A stretch of DNA of 64,000 nt from contig JAUQYA010000082.1 of assembly GCA_030837785.1 (NCBI GenBank), forward strand, positions 10,374-74,373, read 5' to 3'. Source of the DNA: Albidovulum sp. GTDB taxonomy: Bacteria > Pseudomonadota > Alphaproteobacteria > Rhodobacterales > Rhodobacteraceae. The notes under the pieces were generated by a model, which worked only from the letters and a program-made list of their open reading frames with translations, did not search any database and was not told where the DNA came from. A program made the position numbers and the translations under genes. This document shows positions 57,096-64,000 of this stretch, one piece after another. Numbering within the stretch: the stretch's first letter is position 1; each line of letters opens with the position of its first letter.

Positions 57096-57743
57096 TTGCA
57101 GGGATTTCCCGTGGCCTACCGGGGCGAGGCGATCGGGCTTCTGGGCGGGTCGTTCGACCCTGCCCACGAGGGCCACGCGCATGTCACCCGCGAGGCGCTG
57201 AAGCGCTTCGCGCTCGACCGGGTCTGGTGGCTGGTCTCGCCCGGCAATCCGCTGAAGGCCAGCGGCCCCGCGCCGATGGCCGACCGGATTGCCCGGGCGC
57301 GGGCGGTGATGGACCATCCGCGCGTCGTGATCTCCGACGCCGAGGCCCGGCTTGGCACGCGCTACACCGCCGAGACGCTGCGGCGGCTGAAGGCGCTTTA
57401 TCCCGGCGTGCGCTTCGTCTGGCTGATGGGGGCGGACAACCTGGCGCAGTTCCACCGCTGGCAGGACTGGGACTGGATCATGCAGAACGTGCCGATCGGG
57501 GTAATCGCGCGGCCGGGCGCGCGGCTGGCGGCGCGCGGGGGGCGGGCGGCCGACGAATATGCCCGCCATCGCCTGCCCGCGTCGCGGGCGGCGGGGCTCG
57601 CCCGGATGCGCCCGCCCGCCTGGTGCTTTCTCGACGTGCCGATGATGAAGCATTCGTCGAGCGCGATCCGGGCGCGGGGCGAGTGGCGGGAGGCTGACGG
57701 GGGGCGTGACGGGGGCGTGACGGGGGCGGTGACGGGGGCGTGA
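57096..57743 (+). CDS. nadD: Nicotinate-nucleotide adenylyltransferase
   Basis: A 215-residue nucleotidyltransferase: [18 protein letters not shown] (with the GH of the HxGH motif), [24 protein letters not shown] and [13 protein letters not shown] (the SSTxIR-like motif). It makes deamido-NAD from NaMN. The TTG at 57096 has AGGAG 6 bp upstream; a GTG at 57111 is the alternative. The last 15 codons ([15 protein letters not shown]) come from tandem repeats and are not conserved sequence. Confidence 0.92.
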   Translation: MQGFPVAYRGEAIGLLGGSFDPAHEGHAHVTREALKRFALDRVWWLVSPGNPLKASGPAPMADRIARARAVMDHPRVVISDAEARLGTRYTAETLRRLKALYPGVRFVWLMGADNLAQFHRWQDWDWIMQNVPIGVIARPGARLAARGGRAADEYARHRLPASRAAGLARMRPPAWCFLDVPMMKHSSSAIRARGEWREADGGRDGGVTGAVTGA

Positions 57744-57745
57744 CC
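57693..57745. repeat. Tandem 11-12 bp repeats at the nadD 3' end
   Basis: Four and a half units of (G)CGTGACGGGGG: 57693-57704, 57705-57715, 57716-57726, 57727-57738 and a partial unit. The TGA stop (57741-57743) is the TGA of the last unit. They add 15 low-complexity codons to NadD. Confidence 0.88.
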
Positions 57746-57795
57746 CCTTGAAGCGGGTCGGGCCTTGGGCGATGGTTCCGGCGAGGGAGGCGCGC

Positions 57796-59292
57796 ATGGA
57801 CGGCGTATCACGGCGGCGGATTCTAAGGGGGATGGCGGCGGGGCTCGCCTGTGGCCTGGCCGGGCCGGCTCTTGCCGAGGCTCCGGTGCGGTCGCCGAGG
57901 CCGGCGGCCCGGCTTGCCGGCGTGGTCCCTGCGGCGGGCCCGGCGGCGGTGCCGGCCGAGGCGCTGATCGGCGCGGCGGCCCTTGGCGGCGAGGTGGGCT
58001 TTGTCGTCGCCGACGCGAAGACCGGGCTGATCCTGGAGGCACGGGCGGGCGACCGGCCGATGCCGCCGGCCTCGACGATGAAGGTCATCACCTCGCTCTA
58101 TGCGCTCGAACATCTCGGCGCGGGCTATTGCTTCCCGACGCGGCTGATCGCCACCGGGCCGGTCTCTGGCGGCAAGGTGCGGGGCGACCTGATCCTTGCG
58201 GGCGGCGGCGATCCGACGCTGACGACGGATGACCTTGGCGACATGGCGGCGGCGCTGAAGGCGCGCGGGGTGGCCGGCGTGACGGGGCGGTTCCTGGTCT
58301 GGGGCGGCGCGCTGCCCTATCTGGAGGCGATCGACGAAAGCCAGCCGGCCTGGCTCGGCTACAACCCCGCCGTTTCCGGGCTGAACCTCAACTTCAACCG
58401 GGTGAACTTCGTCTGGAAGCGGGCGGGCAAGGGCTATGAGGTGGGCATGGATGCGCGGGCCGAACGGTTCGCGCCGCCGGTCTATTCGGCGCGGGTCAGC
58501 GTTTCGGACCGCGACCTGCCGGTCTACAGCTACCGGCGCGGCAAGGTCGAGGAATGGACGGTCGCGCGAACGGCGCTGGGCAAGGGCGGGAGCCGCTGGC
58601 TGCCGGTGCGGCGGCCCGAGCTTTACGCGGGCGACGTGTTCCAGACGCTGGCGCGTGCCGGCGGTGTCCCCCTGCCCGCGCCGGAGGTGACCGGCGGGCC
58701 GCCGACGGGCACCGTGCTTGTCGAGCGGGCAAGCGCCGGGTTGCCGGTGATCCTGCGCGACATGATGAAGTATTCCACGAACATGACTGCCGAGGCGGTG
58801 GGCATGGCCGCCTCGGCGCGCCGGGGCGTGGCGAGCCACGCGGGCTCTGCCCGCGAGATGACGGCATGGCTGGCCGAGCGGACCGGGGCCGCGGCGCGGC
58901 TGGCCGATCATTCCGGGCTTGCCGGCGCCTCGCGGATCGCGCCGGAAGACATGGTGCGCGCGCTGGTGACGCTTGGGCCGAAGGCGGGGTTGCGCGGGCT
59001 GCTGAAGGAGTTCGCCTTTCGCGACGAGGCGGGGCGGAAGGTCAAGGGCAGCCCGGTGACGGTCGAGGCCAAGACCGGCACGCTCAACTTCGTCTCGACG
59101 CTTGCGGGGTATGTCCGCGCGCCTGGCAACACCGATCTGGCCTTTGCGATCTTCACCGGCGACGTGGCGCGGCGCGATTCCATTCCCGATAGCCAGAAGG
59201 AGAACGCCCCCGGTGTCGGCGCCTGGGTGAAGCGGTCCAAGCGCCTGCAACAGCAGCTGATCGAGCGCTGGGTGACGGTCTACGGGGCGTGA
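57796..59292 (+). CDS. dacB: D-alanyl-D-alanine carboxypeptidase/endopeptidase, PBP4 (S13) type
   Basis: A 498-residue peptidase with a signal region (SRRRILRGMAAGLACGLAGPALA in parts; Tat-like twin arginines). Active-site motifs are ASTMK (Ser-x-x-Lys, about residue 93), YSTNM (SxN) and AKTGTL (KTG). PBP4-type enzymes trim and cut peptidoglycan cross-links. The ATG at 57796 has GAGGGAGG upstream; the earlier ATG at 57748 would spoil the signal peptide. Confidence 0.92.
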   Translation: MDGVSRRRILRGMAAGLACGLAGPALAEAPVRSPRPAARLAGVVPAAGPAAVPAEALIGAAALGGEVGFVVADAKTGLILEARAGDRPMPPASTMKVITSLYALEHLGAGYCFPTRLIATGPVSGGKVRGDLILAGGGDPTLTTDDLGDMAAALKARGVAGVTGRFLVWGGALPYLEAIDESQPAWLGYNPAVSGLNLNFNRVNFVWKRAGKGYEVGMDARAERFAPPVYSARVSVSDRDLPVYSYRRGKVEEWTVARTALGKGGSRWLPVRRPELYAGDVFQTLARAGGVPLPAPEVTGGPPTGTVLVERASAGLPVILRDMMKYSTNMTAEAVGMAASARRGVASHAGSAREMTAWLAERTGAAARLADHSGLAGASRIAPEDMVRALVTLGPKAGLRGLLKEFAFRDEAGRKVKGSPVTVEAKTGTLNFVSTLAGYVRAPGNTDLAFAIFTGDVARRDSIPDSQKENAPGVGAWVKRSKRLQQQLIERWVTVYGA

Positions 59293-59325
59293 CCCCCCGG
59301 AGCGGCCGTGGCCGGGGCGTGAGTC

Positions 59326-60585
59326 TCAGATCCCGTAGCGCGCGGCGGTGAGCCCGTCGAAGTCGATCTCGGGCCGCTTGCCCATCACGAGATCGGCGAC
59401 CGCGCGCCCCGAGCCGGCCGCCATCGTCCAGCCGAGCGTGCCGTGGCCGGTGTTGAGGAAGAGGTTGCGGTAGCGCGTGGGCCCGAGGATCGGCGTGCCG
59501 TCGGGGGTCATCGGCCGCAGGCCGGTCCAGCCCTCGGCGCGCGCGAGATCGCCGCCCCTGGGGAAGAGGTCGCCCACGACATGGCGGACGGTCGCGGTGG
59601 CGTGCGGCCCGAGCCGTTCGGAATAGCCCGCGATCTCGGCGGTGCCGGCGACGCGGATGCGGTCGCCGAGCCGGGTGATCGCGACCTTGTGGGTTTCGTC
59701 CATGATCGTGGACTGCGGCGCGAAACGGTCTTCGGTCACGGGAAGCGTCACCGAGTAGCCCTTGACCGGATAGACCGGGAGCCGGATGTCGATCGGACCG
59801 AGGAGCTTCGGCCCGAAGCTGCCGAGCGCGCAGACATAGGCGTCGCCCTCCACCCGGCCGAGCGCCTCTGTCATCACCCCCATCACCCGCTCGCCCTTCA
59901 CCTGGATGAGGCGGATTTTCTGGCCGTAGTGGAATGTCGCCCCGAGGGCCGCGGTCTTTTCGGCGAGCGCCACGGTGAACATGCGGCAGTCGCCGGTCCG
60001 GTCGGCGGTGAGCCTCAGGCCGCCCACGAACCTGTCGCGGACGAGGTCGAGCGCCGGTTCGGCGGCGATGCAGCCCTCACGGTCGAGCACCTCGAAGGGG
60101 CTGTCGAATTCGGCGAGAATCTCCTGGTCGGCTTTCGAGGCCTTGAGCTGCTTTTCGGTGCGGAAGAGCTGGAGCGTGCCCTTTTCCCGCAGGTCGAAGC
60201 TGATCCCCGTCTCGGCGACGAGATCAGGGAGCACGTCGCGGGAATAGTTCGAGACGCGGACCATCCGTGACTTGTTGAGCCGATAGGCGTCCTCGGTGCA
60301 GTTCATCAGCATCTCGGCCCCCCAGCGCCACATGTGGGGACTGATGAGCGGCCAGATGAAGAGCGGCCGGCGCTTCATGAAGAGCCATTTCAGCGCCTTC
60401 ATCGGAATGCCGGGCGCCGCCCAGGGCGAGGTCATGCCATAGGAAAGCTCGCCGGCGTTGGCATAGCTGGTTTCCAGCCCCGGCCCCGGCTGGCGGTCGA
60501 GCACCACGACCTCGGCCCCCTGGCGGGCGAGGTAATACGCGGTGGTCACGCCGATCACCCCGGCCCCCATGACGACGACTTTCAT
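59326..60585 (-). CDS. dadA: D-amino acid dehydrogenase small subunit
   Basis: A 419-residue FAD protein: VVVMGAGVIGVTTAYYLARQGAEVVVLDR (Rossmann FAD site, in parts), ANAGELSYGMTSPWAAPGIP, FGPKLLGPIDIRLPVYPVKGYS (in parts) and GLRPMTPDGTPILGPTRYRNLFLNTGHGTLGWTMA (in parts). It oxidises D-amino acids, chiefly D-Ala, passing electrons to the respiratory chain. Convergent with dacB, which releases D-Ala, so the two may be linked metabolically. Confidence 0.94.
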   Translation of the reverse strand: MKVVVMGAGVIGVTTAYYLARQGAEVVVLDRQPGPGLETSYANAGELSYGMTSPWAAPGIPMKALKWLFMKRRPLFIWPLISPHMWRWGAEMLMNCTEDAYRLNKSRMVRVSNYSRDVLPDLVAETGISFDLREKGTLQLFRTEKQLKASKADQEILAEFDSPFEVLDREGCIAAEPALDLVRDRFVGGLRLTADRTGDCRMFTVALAEKTAALGATFHYGQKIRLIQVKGERVMGVMTEALGRVEGDAYVCALGSFGPKLLGPIDIRLPVYPVKGYSVTLPVTEDRFAPQSTIMDETHKVAITRLGDRIRVAGTAEIAGYSERLGPHATATVRHVVGDLFPRGGDLARAEGWTGLRPMTPDGTPILGPTRYRNLFLNTGHGTLGWTMAAGSGRAVADLVMGKRPEIDFDGLTAARYGI

Positions 60586-60688
60586 GATCGCCTCCTGTCC
60601 TGCTGCGGTTTCACAATGGCGGGGAAGGCGGCCGGCGGCAACGGCACCGCCCCCCGCCGGATGGGCCAGCGTGCCCCTTGGGTGACGA

Positions 60689-61111
60689 TCAGAGCGTCAG
60701 GTGCCGTGCCCGGGCGCCGCGTTCGATGGCAGCGGCATGGAGGCGGTCGATGTTCAGCTCATGGCGGATTTCCTCGAGCAGCCTCAGTTCGGCCTGGCCG
60801 AGCGTGCCGTCGGCGGCGGCCACGTCGCATGCCAGCGCATAGGCGGTTTCCCAGAGCCGTTCGGCCAGCGCCTCGCGCACCATCGCGAAGAGCGTGTCAA
60901 GGCCGTCCTCCTCCTCCATGAGGCGGTAGACGGTCTGGGCGACCTCGCGCACCGCCTCCATCTCGTAGTCGGCGAAGATCGGCAGGTGGTTCACCTGGCG
61001 TTCGATGGCGACGAGTTCGGAGGTGCGGATCGTCTCGTCGGAGACCGAGACCGTGACCATGATCGCCACGAGCGCGTCCTGGGCGGAAAAGGAGGGGAGG
61101 GTGTGGGGCAC
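60689..61111 (-). CDS. Tellurite-resistance TerB-family protein
   Basis: A 140-residue helical protein with acidic metal-binding-like segments: MVTVSVSDETIRTSELVAIERQVNHLPIF (in parts) and DVAAADGTLGQAELRLLEEIRHEL (in parts). The D-G-x-L-x-x-x-E pattern is typical of TerB/DjlA-like domains. It starts at a GTG. The role is unknown; no other ter genes are present, so tellurite resistance is not implied. Confidence 0.82.
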   Translation of the reverse strand: MPHTLPSFSAQDALVAIMVTVSVSDETIRTSELVAIERQVNHLPIFADYEMEAVREVAQTVYRLMEEEDGLDTLFAMVREALAERLWETAYALACDVAAADGTLGQAELRLLEEIRHELNIDRLHAAAIERGARARHLTL

Positions 61112-61147
61112 GGGGCTGGTGTCCTTCCTGGTTCGGCAGGCAAATTA

Positions 61148-61176
61148 TTGACGATGCGTCGTCCGTTCAATAGGGA
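61148..61176 (+). promoter_or_regulatory. Predicted promoter of lysK
   Basis: TTGACG (61148-61153), 17 bases, TAGGGA (61171-61176), with the start codon 48 bp downstream of the -10. The -35 is close to consensus. Confidence 0.5.
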
Positions 61177-61224
61177 CGGGCCTTGCGGCACGCGAGGTGC
61201 CGCCCTTTCGGAAAGCACTGTGAC

Positions 61225-62832
61225 ATGACTTCGCTGCGCGACGCCGCCATGACCTCCAGAGCCTGGCCTTTCGAGGAAGCGCGTCGCGTGCTCAAACGCT
61301 ATGAGAAGGCGCCGCCGAAGAAGGGCTATGTGCTGTTCGAGACAGGCTACGGGCCGTCGGGGCTGCCGCATATCGGCACCTTCGGCGAGGTGCAGCGGAC
61401 GACGTTGATCCGCCGCGCCTTCGAGATCATCAGCGACATTCCGACGCGGCTCTTCTGCTTTTCCGACGACCTGGACGGGATGCGGAAGGTGCCCGACAAC
61501 GTGCCCCAGCCGGAGATGCTGCGCGCAAACCTGCAACGCCCGCTGACCTCGGTCCCCGATCCGTTCGGGGAATACGAAAGCTTCGGGCACCACAACAATG
61601 CGATGCTGCGCCGCTTCCTCGACACCTTCGGCTTCGAATACGAATTCTTTTCGGCCACCGAGTTCTACCGCTCGGGCCGGTTCGACAACACGCTGCGGCT
61701 CGCCGCCGAGCGCTACGAGGCGATCATGGAGATCATGCTGGCCTCGTTGCGAGAGGAGCGCCAGCAGACCTATTCCTGCTTCCTGCCGATCCATCCCGAG
61801 ACCGGCCGGGTGCTCTATGTCCCGATCAAGCATGTCGACAAGCGCGACCACACCGTCACCTTCGACGACGAGACGGGGCGGGAATGGACCCTGCCGGTGA
61901 CCGGCGGGCAGGTGAAGCTGCAATGGAAGCCCGATTTCGGCGCGCGCTGGGCGGCGCTGGACGTCGATTTCGAGATGTACGGCAAGGATCACAGCACCAA
62001 CACGCCGATCTATGACGGGATCTGCGAGGTGCTGGGGGGCCGCAAGCCCGAGCATTTCACCTATGAGCTGTTCCTCGACGAGCAGGGCCAGAAGATTTCC
62101 AAGTCGAAGGGCAACGGCCTGACGATCGACGAGTGGCTGACCTATGCCTCGACCGAGAGCCTTGGCTACTTCATGTACCAGAAGCCCAAGACCGCGAAAC
62201 GGCTGTGGTGGGACGTGATCCCGAAGGCGGTGGACGAGTATCACCAGCAGCTCCGCGCCTTCCCCGATCAGGCGGTCGATCAGCAACTGGCCAATCCGGT
62301 CTGGCACATCCACGGCGGCCACCCGCCGGCGTCGGACATGGTGGTGCCCTTCGCCATGCTCCTGAACCTCGCCAGCGTCGCCGGCGCGAAGGACAAGTCC
62401 CGCCTCTGGGGCTTCATCCGCCGCTACGCGCCGGATGCGAGCCCCGAACACAACCCGCAGCTTGATCAGGCGGCGGAATTCGCGGTGCGCTATTTCCGCG
62501 ATTTCGTGGCGCCGACGCGGGTCTTCCGCCTGCCGGACGGGCGGGAGCGGGCGGCGATGGAGGATTTCGCCGGGCGGCTCAGGGCCTGGGACGGCGGGCT
62601 GGATGCCGAGGCCTTGCAGTCGATGGTCTTCGCGGTGGGCAAGGACCACGGGTTCGAGCCCCTGCGCGACTGGTTCCAGGCGCTTTACGAGGTGCTTCTG
62701 GGGGCGTCCCAAGGCCCGCGTTTCGGCGGGTTCGTGGCACTTTACGGCGTCGAGGAGACGGTGGCGCTGATCGGGCGGGCGCTGAAGGGAGAGCTTGCCG
62801 GGGAAGGCGGCCTGACGGGGAAGGCGGGCTGA
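61225..62832 (+). CDS. lysK: Lysine--tRNA ligase, class I
   Basis: A 535-residue class I LysRS, the form found in archaea and Alphaproteobacteria. HIGH motif PHIGTFGE near residue 50, [15 protein letters not shown], and KMSKS-type [10 protein letters not shown]-terminal helical anticodon-binding domain follows. The ATG at 61225 is used; an upstream in-frame ATG at 61183 lies within the leader after the predicted promoter. The last codons (GLTGKAG) come from a tandem repeat. Confidence 0.96.
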   Translation: MTSLRDAAMTSRAWPFEEARRVLKRYEKAPPKKGYVLFETGYGPSGLPHIGTFGEVQRTTLIRRAFEIISDIPTRLFCFSDDLDGMRKVPDNVPQPEMLRANLQRPLTSVPDPFGEYESFGHHNNAMLRRFLDTFGFEYEFFSATEFYRSGRFDNTLRLAAERYEAIMEIMLASLREERQQTYSCFLPIHPETGRVLYVPIKHVDKRDHTVTFDDETGREWTLPVTGGQVKLQWKPDFGARWAALDVDFEMYGKDHSTNTPIYDGICEVLGGRKPEHFTYELFLDEQGQKISKSKGNGLTIDEWLTYASTESLGYFMYQKPKTAKRLWWDVIPKAVDEYHQQLRAFPDQAVDQQLANPVWHIHGGHPPASDMVVPFAMLLNLASVAGAKDKSRLWGFIRRYAPDASPEHNPQLDQAAEFAVRYFRDFVAPTRVFRLPDGRERAAMEDFAGRLRAWDGGLDAEALQSMVFAVGKDHGFEPLRDWFQALYEVLLGASQGPRFGGFVALYGVEETVALIGRALKGELAGEGGLTGKAG

Positions 62833-62867
62833 CAGGGAAGGCGGGCTGACGGGGAAGGCGGGGCTCA
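62800..62867. repeat. Four 17-bp tandem repeats between the lysK and CHAD stop codons
   Basis: Units of GGGGAAGGCGGGCTGAC at 62800, 62817, 62834 and 62851 with few mismatches. The lysK TGA (62830-62832) is in the second unit, and the CHAD gene stop (TCA, 62865-62867) is in the fourth, so two convergent genes both end inside one repeat array. Confidence 0.92.
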
Positions 62868-63728
62868 GCCGTCGCGCCAGATCTCCCACCAGCCGCGCCA
62901 GCGGCGGCCGAGGCCCGCGGCCGGTTCGCTGAGGAAGCGCCGGCCGAGCGCCCCGGCATCGGCGAGAAGCCGCGCCTCCTCGTGCTCCGCCGCGATCCGG
63001 ATTTCGGCGCCGCCGGGGAGGTCCGCCAGCGCCGCGGCGAGACGCGCGAGGTCGCGCGCGTCGCCGAGAAGCTCACCCAGCGTTTCGGCCGCCGCCATGT
63101 GATGCGCCATCGCCTCGGGCCAGATCGGCTGGAGAAGGCGGGCATGATACCAGTGGTCCTTCATCCGCCTGCGCCAGAGGTGAAGCGCCTCGGGCCCCGG
63201 ATTGGAACGGGCGCCGCGCATCGCCTTCTGCGCGGCCGTCCAGCCGCGTTCGATGCCGGGCCCCAGCGCGCCGAAGCCGTCGCCCGCGATCTTCCAGTCT
63301 CGGGCGCGCCGGTCGATCTTCGCGATCGCCTCGGCATGGGCGCGAAGGAGGGTCGCCGGATCGTCCGGGCCCGGATCGGGCGGCACGGCCTGCGCCCTGA
63401 GCGCGGCCAGCGCCTCGGGCGGAATGTAGACGCGCGCGGCGACCCGGTCGAAGGTCTGGCCCAGAACTTCGGCGTCGCGCAGCGCGGTCAGCATCCGCCC
63501 CGCCTCGGCAAGTGCCGCGTTCTCGGCCGCGTGGTCGCGGAAGGCCGGGCGCACGAGGCGCAGGAGTGCGCGGACCTTCTTCACGTTCTTTCGCAGTTCG
63601 TGGACGAGTTCGGCCTGGGTCAGGCGGCCCGTCTCGATCAGACCGGCCGATGCGGCGAAGCGGTCGCGGGCGATGCGGCGGATGGCCCGGGTGACAGACT
63701 TGTCCTTGGGGGTGAAGCGGTAGGGCAT
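62865..63728 (-). CDS. CHAD-domain protein
   Basis: A 287-residue helical protein with the conserved-histidine pattern of CHAD domains: ELVHELRKNVKKVRALLRLVRPAF, ALHLWRRRMKDHWYHARLL and LGELLGDARDLARL (each in part). CHAD domains bind polyphosphate granules. No fused CYTH phosphatase domain is present. The start at 63728 (MPYRFTPKDK) fits the family. Confidence 0.9.
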   Translation of the reverse strand: MPYRFTPKDKSVTRAIRRIARDRFAASAGLIETGRLTQAELVHELRKNVKKVRALLRLVRPAFRDHAAENAALAEAGRMLTALRDAEVLGQTFDRVAARVYIPPEALAALRAQAVPPDPGPDDPATLLRAHAEAIAKIDRRARDWKIAGDGFGALGPGIERGWTAAQKAMRGARSNPGPEALHLWRRRMKDHWYHARLLQPIWPEAMAHHMAAAETLGELLGDARDLARLAAALADLPGGAEIRIAAEHEEARLLADAGALGRRFLSEPAAGLGRRWRGWWEIWRDG

Positions 63729-63864
63729 GATCGGTCGGTCCTGCGTGAGCCGGGCGTCGCGCCCGTGCGCCACCTGGCACGGGGAGCGTAACACCCGCGT
63801 GACAGCGGGTCCTGCGCGCGATCAGCGCGCGGTCGGGTAACCGGGCGATCAGGCATTGGCGCTA

Positions 63865-64000
63865 GAGCGTGTCTGCGCTTGATTGAATCTGGAAGAGGAT
63901 TCCGCGATTGATCGTGATGTGCTTCACTGTGACCACCAGACAATGGGGGTGAAGTATGGTGGCACCACTTTCGATGGACCTGCGGATGCGGATTGCGTCG
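63865..64000 (+). mobile_element. Left end of an IS630-like insertion sequence, runs off the window
   Basis: After a TA at 63863-63864 the sequence GAGCGTGTCTGCGCTTGATT begins, typical of IS630-type ends inserted at TA. A transposase start follows. Only 136 bp are inside the window, so completeness cannot be judged. Confidence 0.6.
63956..64000 (+). CDS. IS630-family transposase, N-terminal fragment at the window edge
   Basis: ATG at 63956, GGGGG 10-15 bp upstream; the visible MVAPLSMDLRMRIAS matches the usual first residues of IS630 transposases before the HTH. The rest lies outside the window. Confidence 0.6.
   Translation, partial: MVAPLSMDLRMRIAS

Noticed and set aside
60689..61111. Tellurite resistance as a phenotype
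   Set aside because: Only a TerB-like domain is present, without any other ter genes.

Overview
The window is 64 kb of GC-rich chromosome from an alphaproteobacterium, most probably a member of the Rhodobacteraceae/Paracoccaceae. Indicators are the RpoH with its diagnostic box, the class I LysRS, the rib-nusB order, MmcB, DUF6324- and DUF6476-type small proteins, NnrS, and a tRNA-His that lacks G-1 and C73, as is known for most Alphaproteobacteria. Most of the window is dense housekeeping sequence with coupled (ATGA or TAATG) gene pairs.

Left part (1-23.3 kb): a Suv3-like helicase cut by the window edge with a TPR lipid/periplasm protein, an SCP2 protein with a lysophospholipase-like hydrolase, the four-gene ATP-grasp / alpha-E / transglutaminase / proteasome-like operon, the ligase-associated exonuclease with an ATP-dependent DNA ligase, an M3 oligopeptidase, an RTX-Hint secreted protein, an M19 dipeptidase, a Gfo/Idh/MocA oxidoreductase, rpoH, a cardiolipin-synthase-type phospholipase D, an RluD-type pseudouridine synthase divergent to a small membrane protein, and nnrS.

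The main accessory object is an integrated element of about 9.8 kb (23,307-33,100) in the 3' half of tRNA-His. A 45-bp direct repeat (attL/attR) bounds it. It carries a tyrosine integrase, an AlpA-like regulator, a primase-polymerase/helicase fusion, a lower-GC divergent restriction-modification pair, a coupled set of small uncharacterised genes beginning with a DUF5681 protein, a strong terminator, a hairpin-rich segment that may be a structured RNA, and a small PD-(D/E)xK-like nuclease. It has no capsid, tail or large terminase genes, so it looks like a phage satellite or a small integrative element. This is the best candidate for an undescribed system.

Right of the island: a Tat-exported GH10 xylanase and a membrane GT2 synthase, a promoter-like segment duplicated 3.1 kb apart, mmcB, a probable 6S RNA with a well-placed promoter, the riboflavin genes (nusB-ribH-ribBA-hypothetical-ribE, and separately ribD-nrdR), three capsule genes (KpsS-, KpsD/Wza- and KpsC-like), a polytopic membrane protein and a DUF616-type glycosyltransferase.

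A small AT-richer pocket (53.0-55.3 kb) holds a REP-flanked YoeB/YefM module, an orphan HicB, an IS5-family element and two truncated genes. Beyond it lie ettA, nadD, a PBP4-type carboxypeptidase, dadA, a TerB-like gene, lysK, a CHAD gene and the left end of an IS630-like element. Several gene ends (nusB, the 543-aa membrane protein, nadD, lysK) carry short tandem repeats that run through the stop codon.
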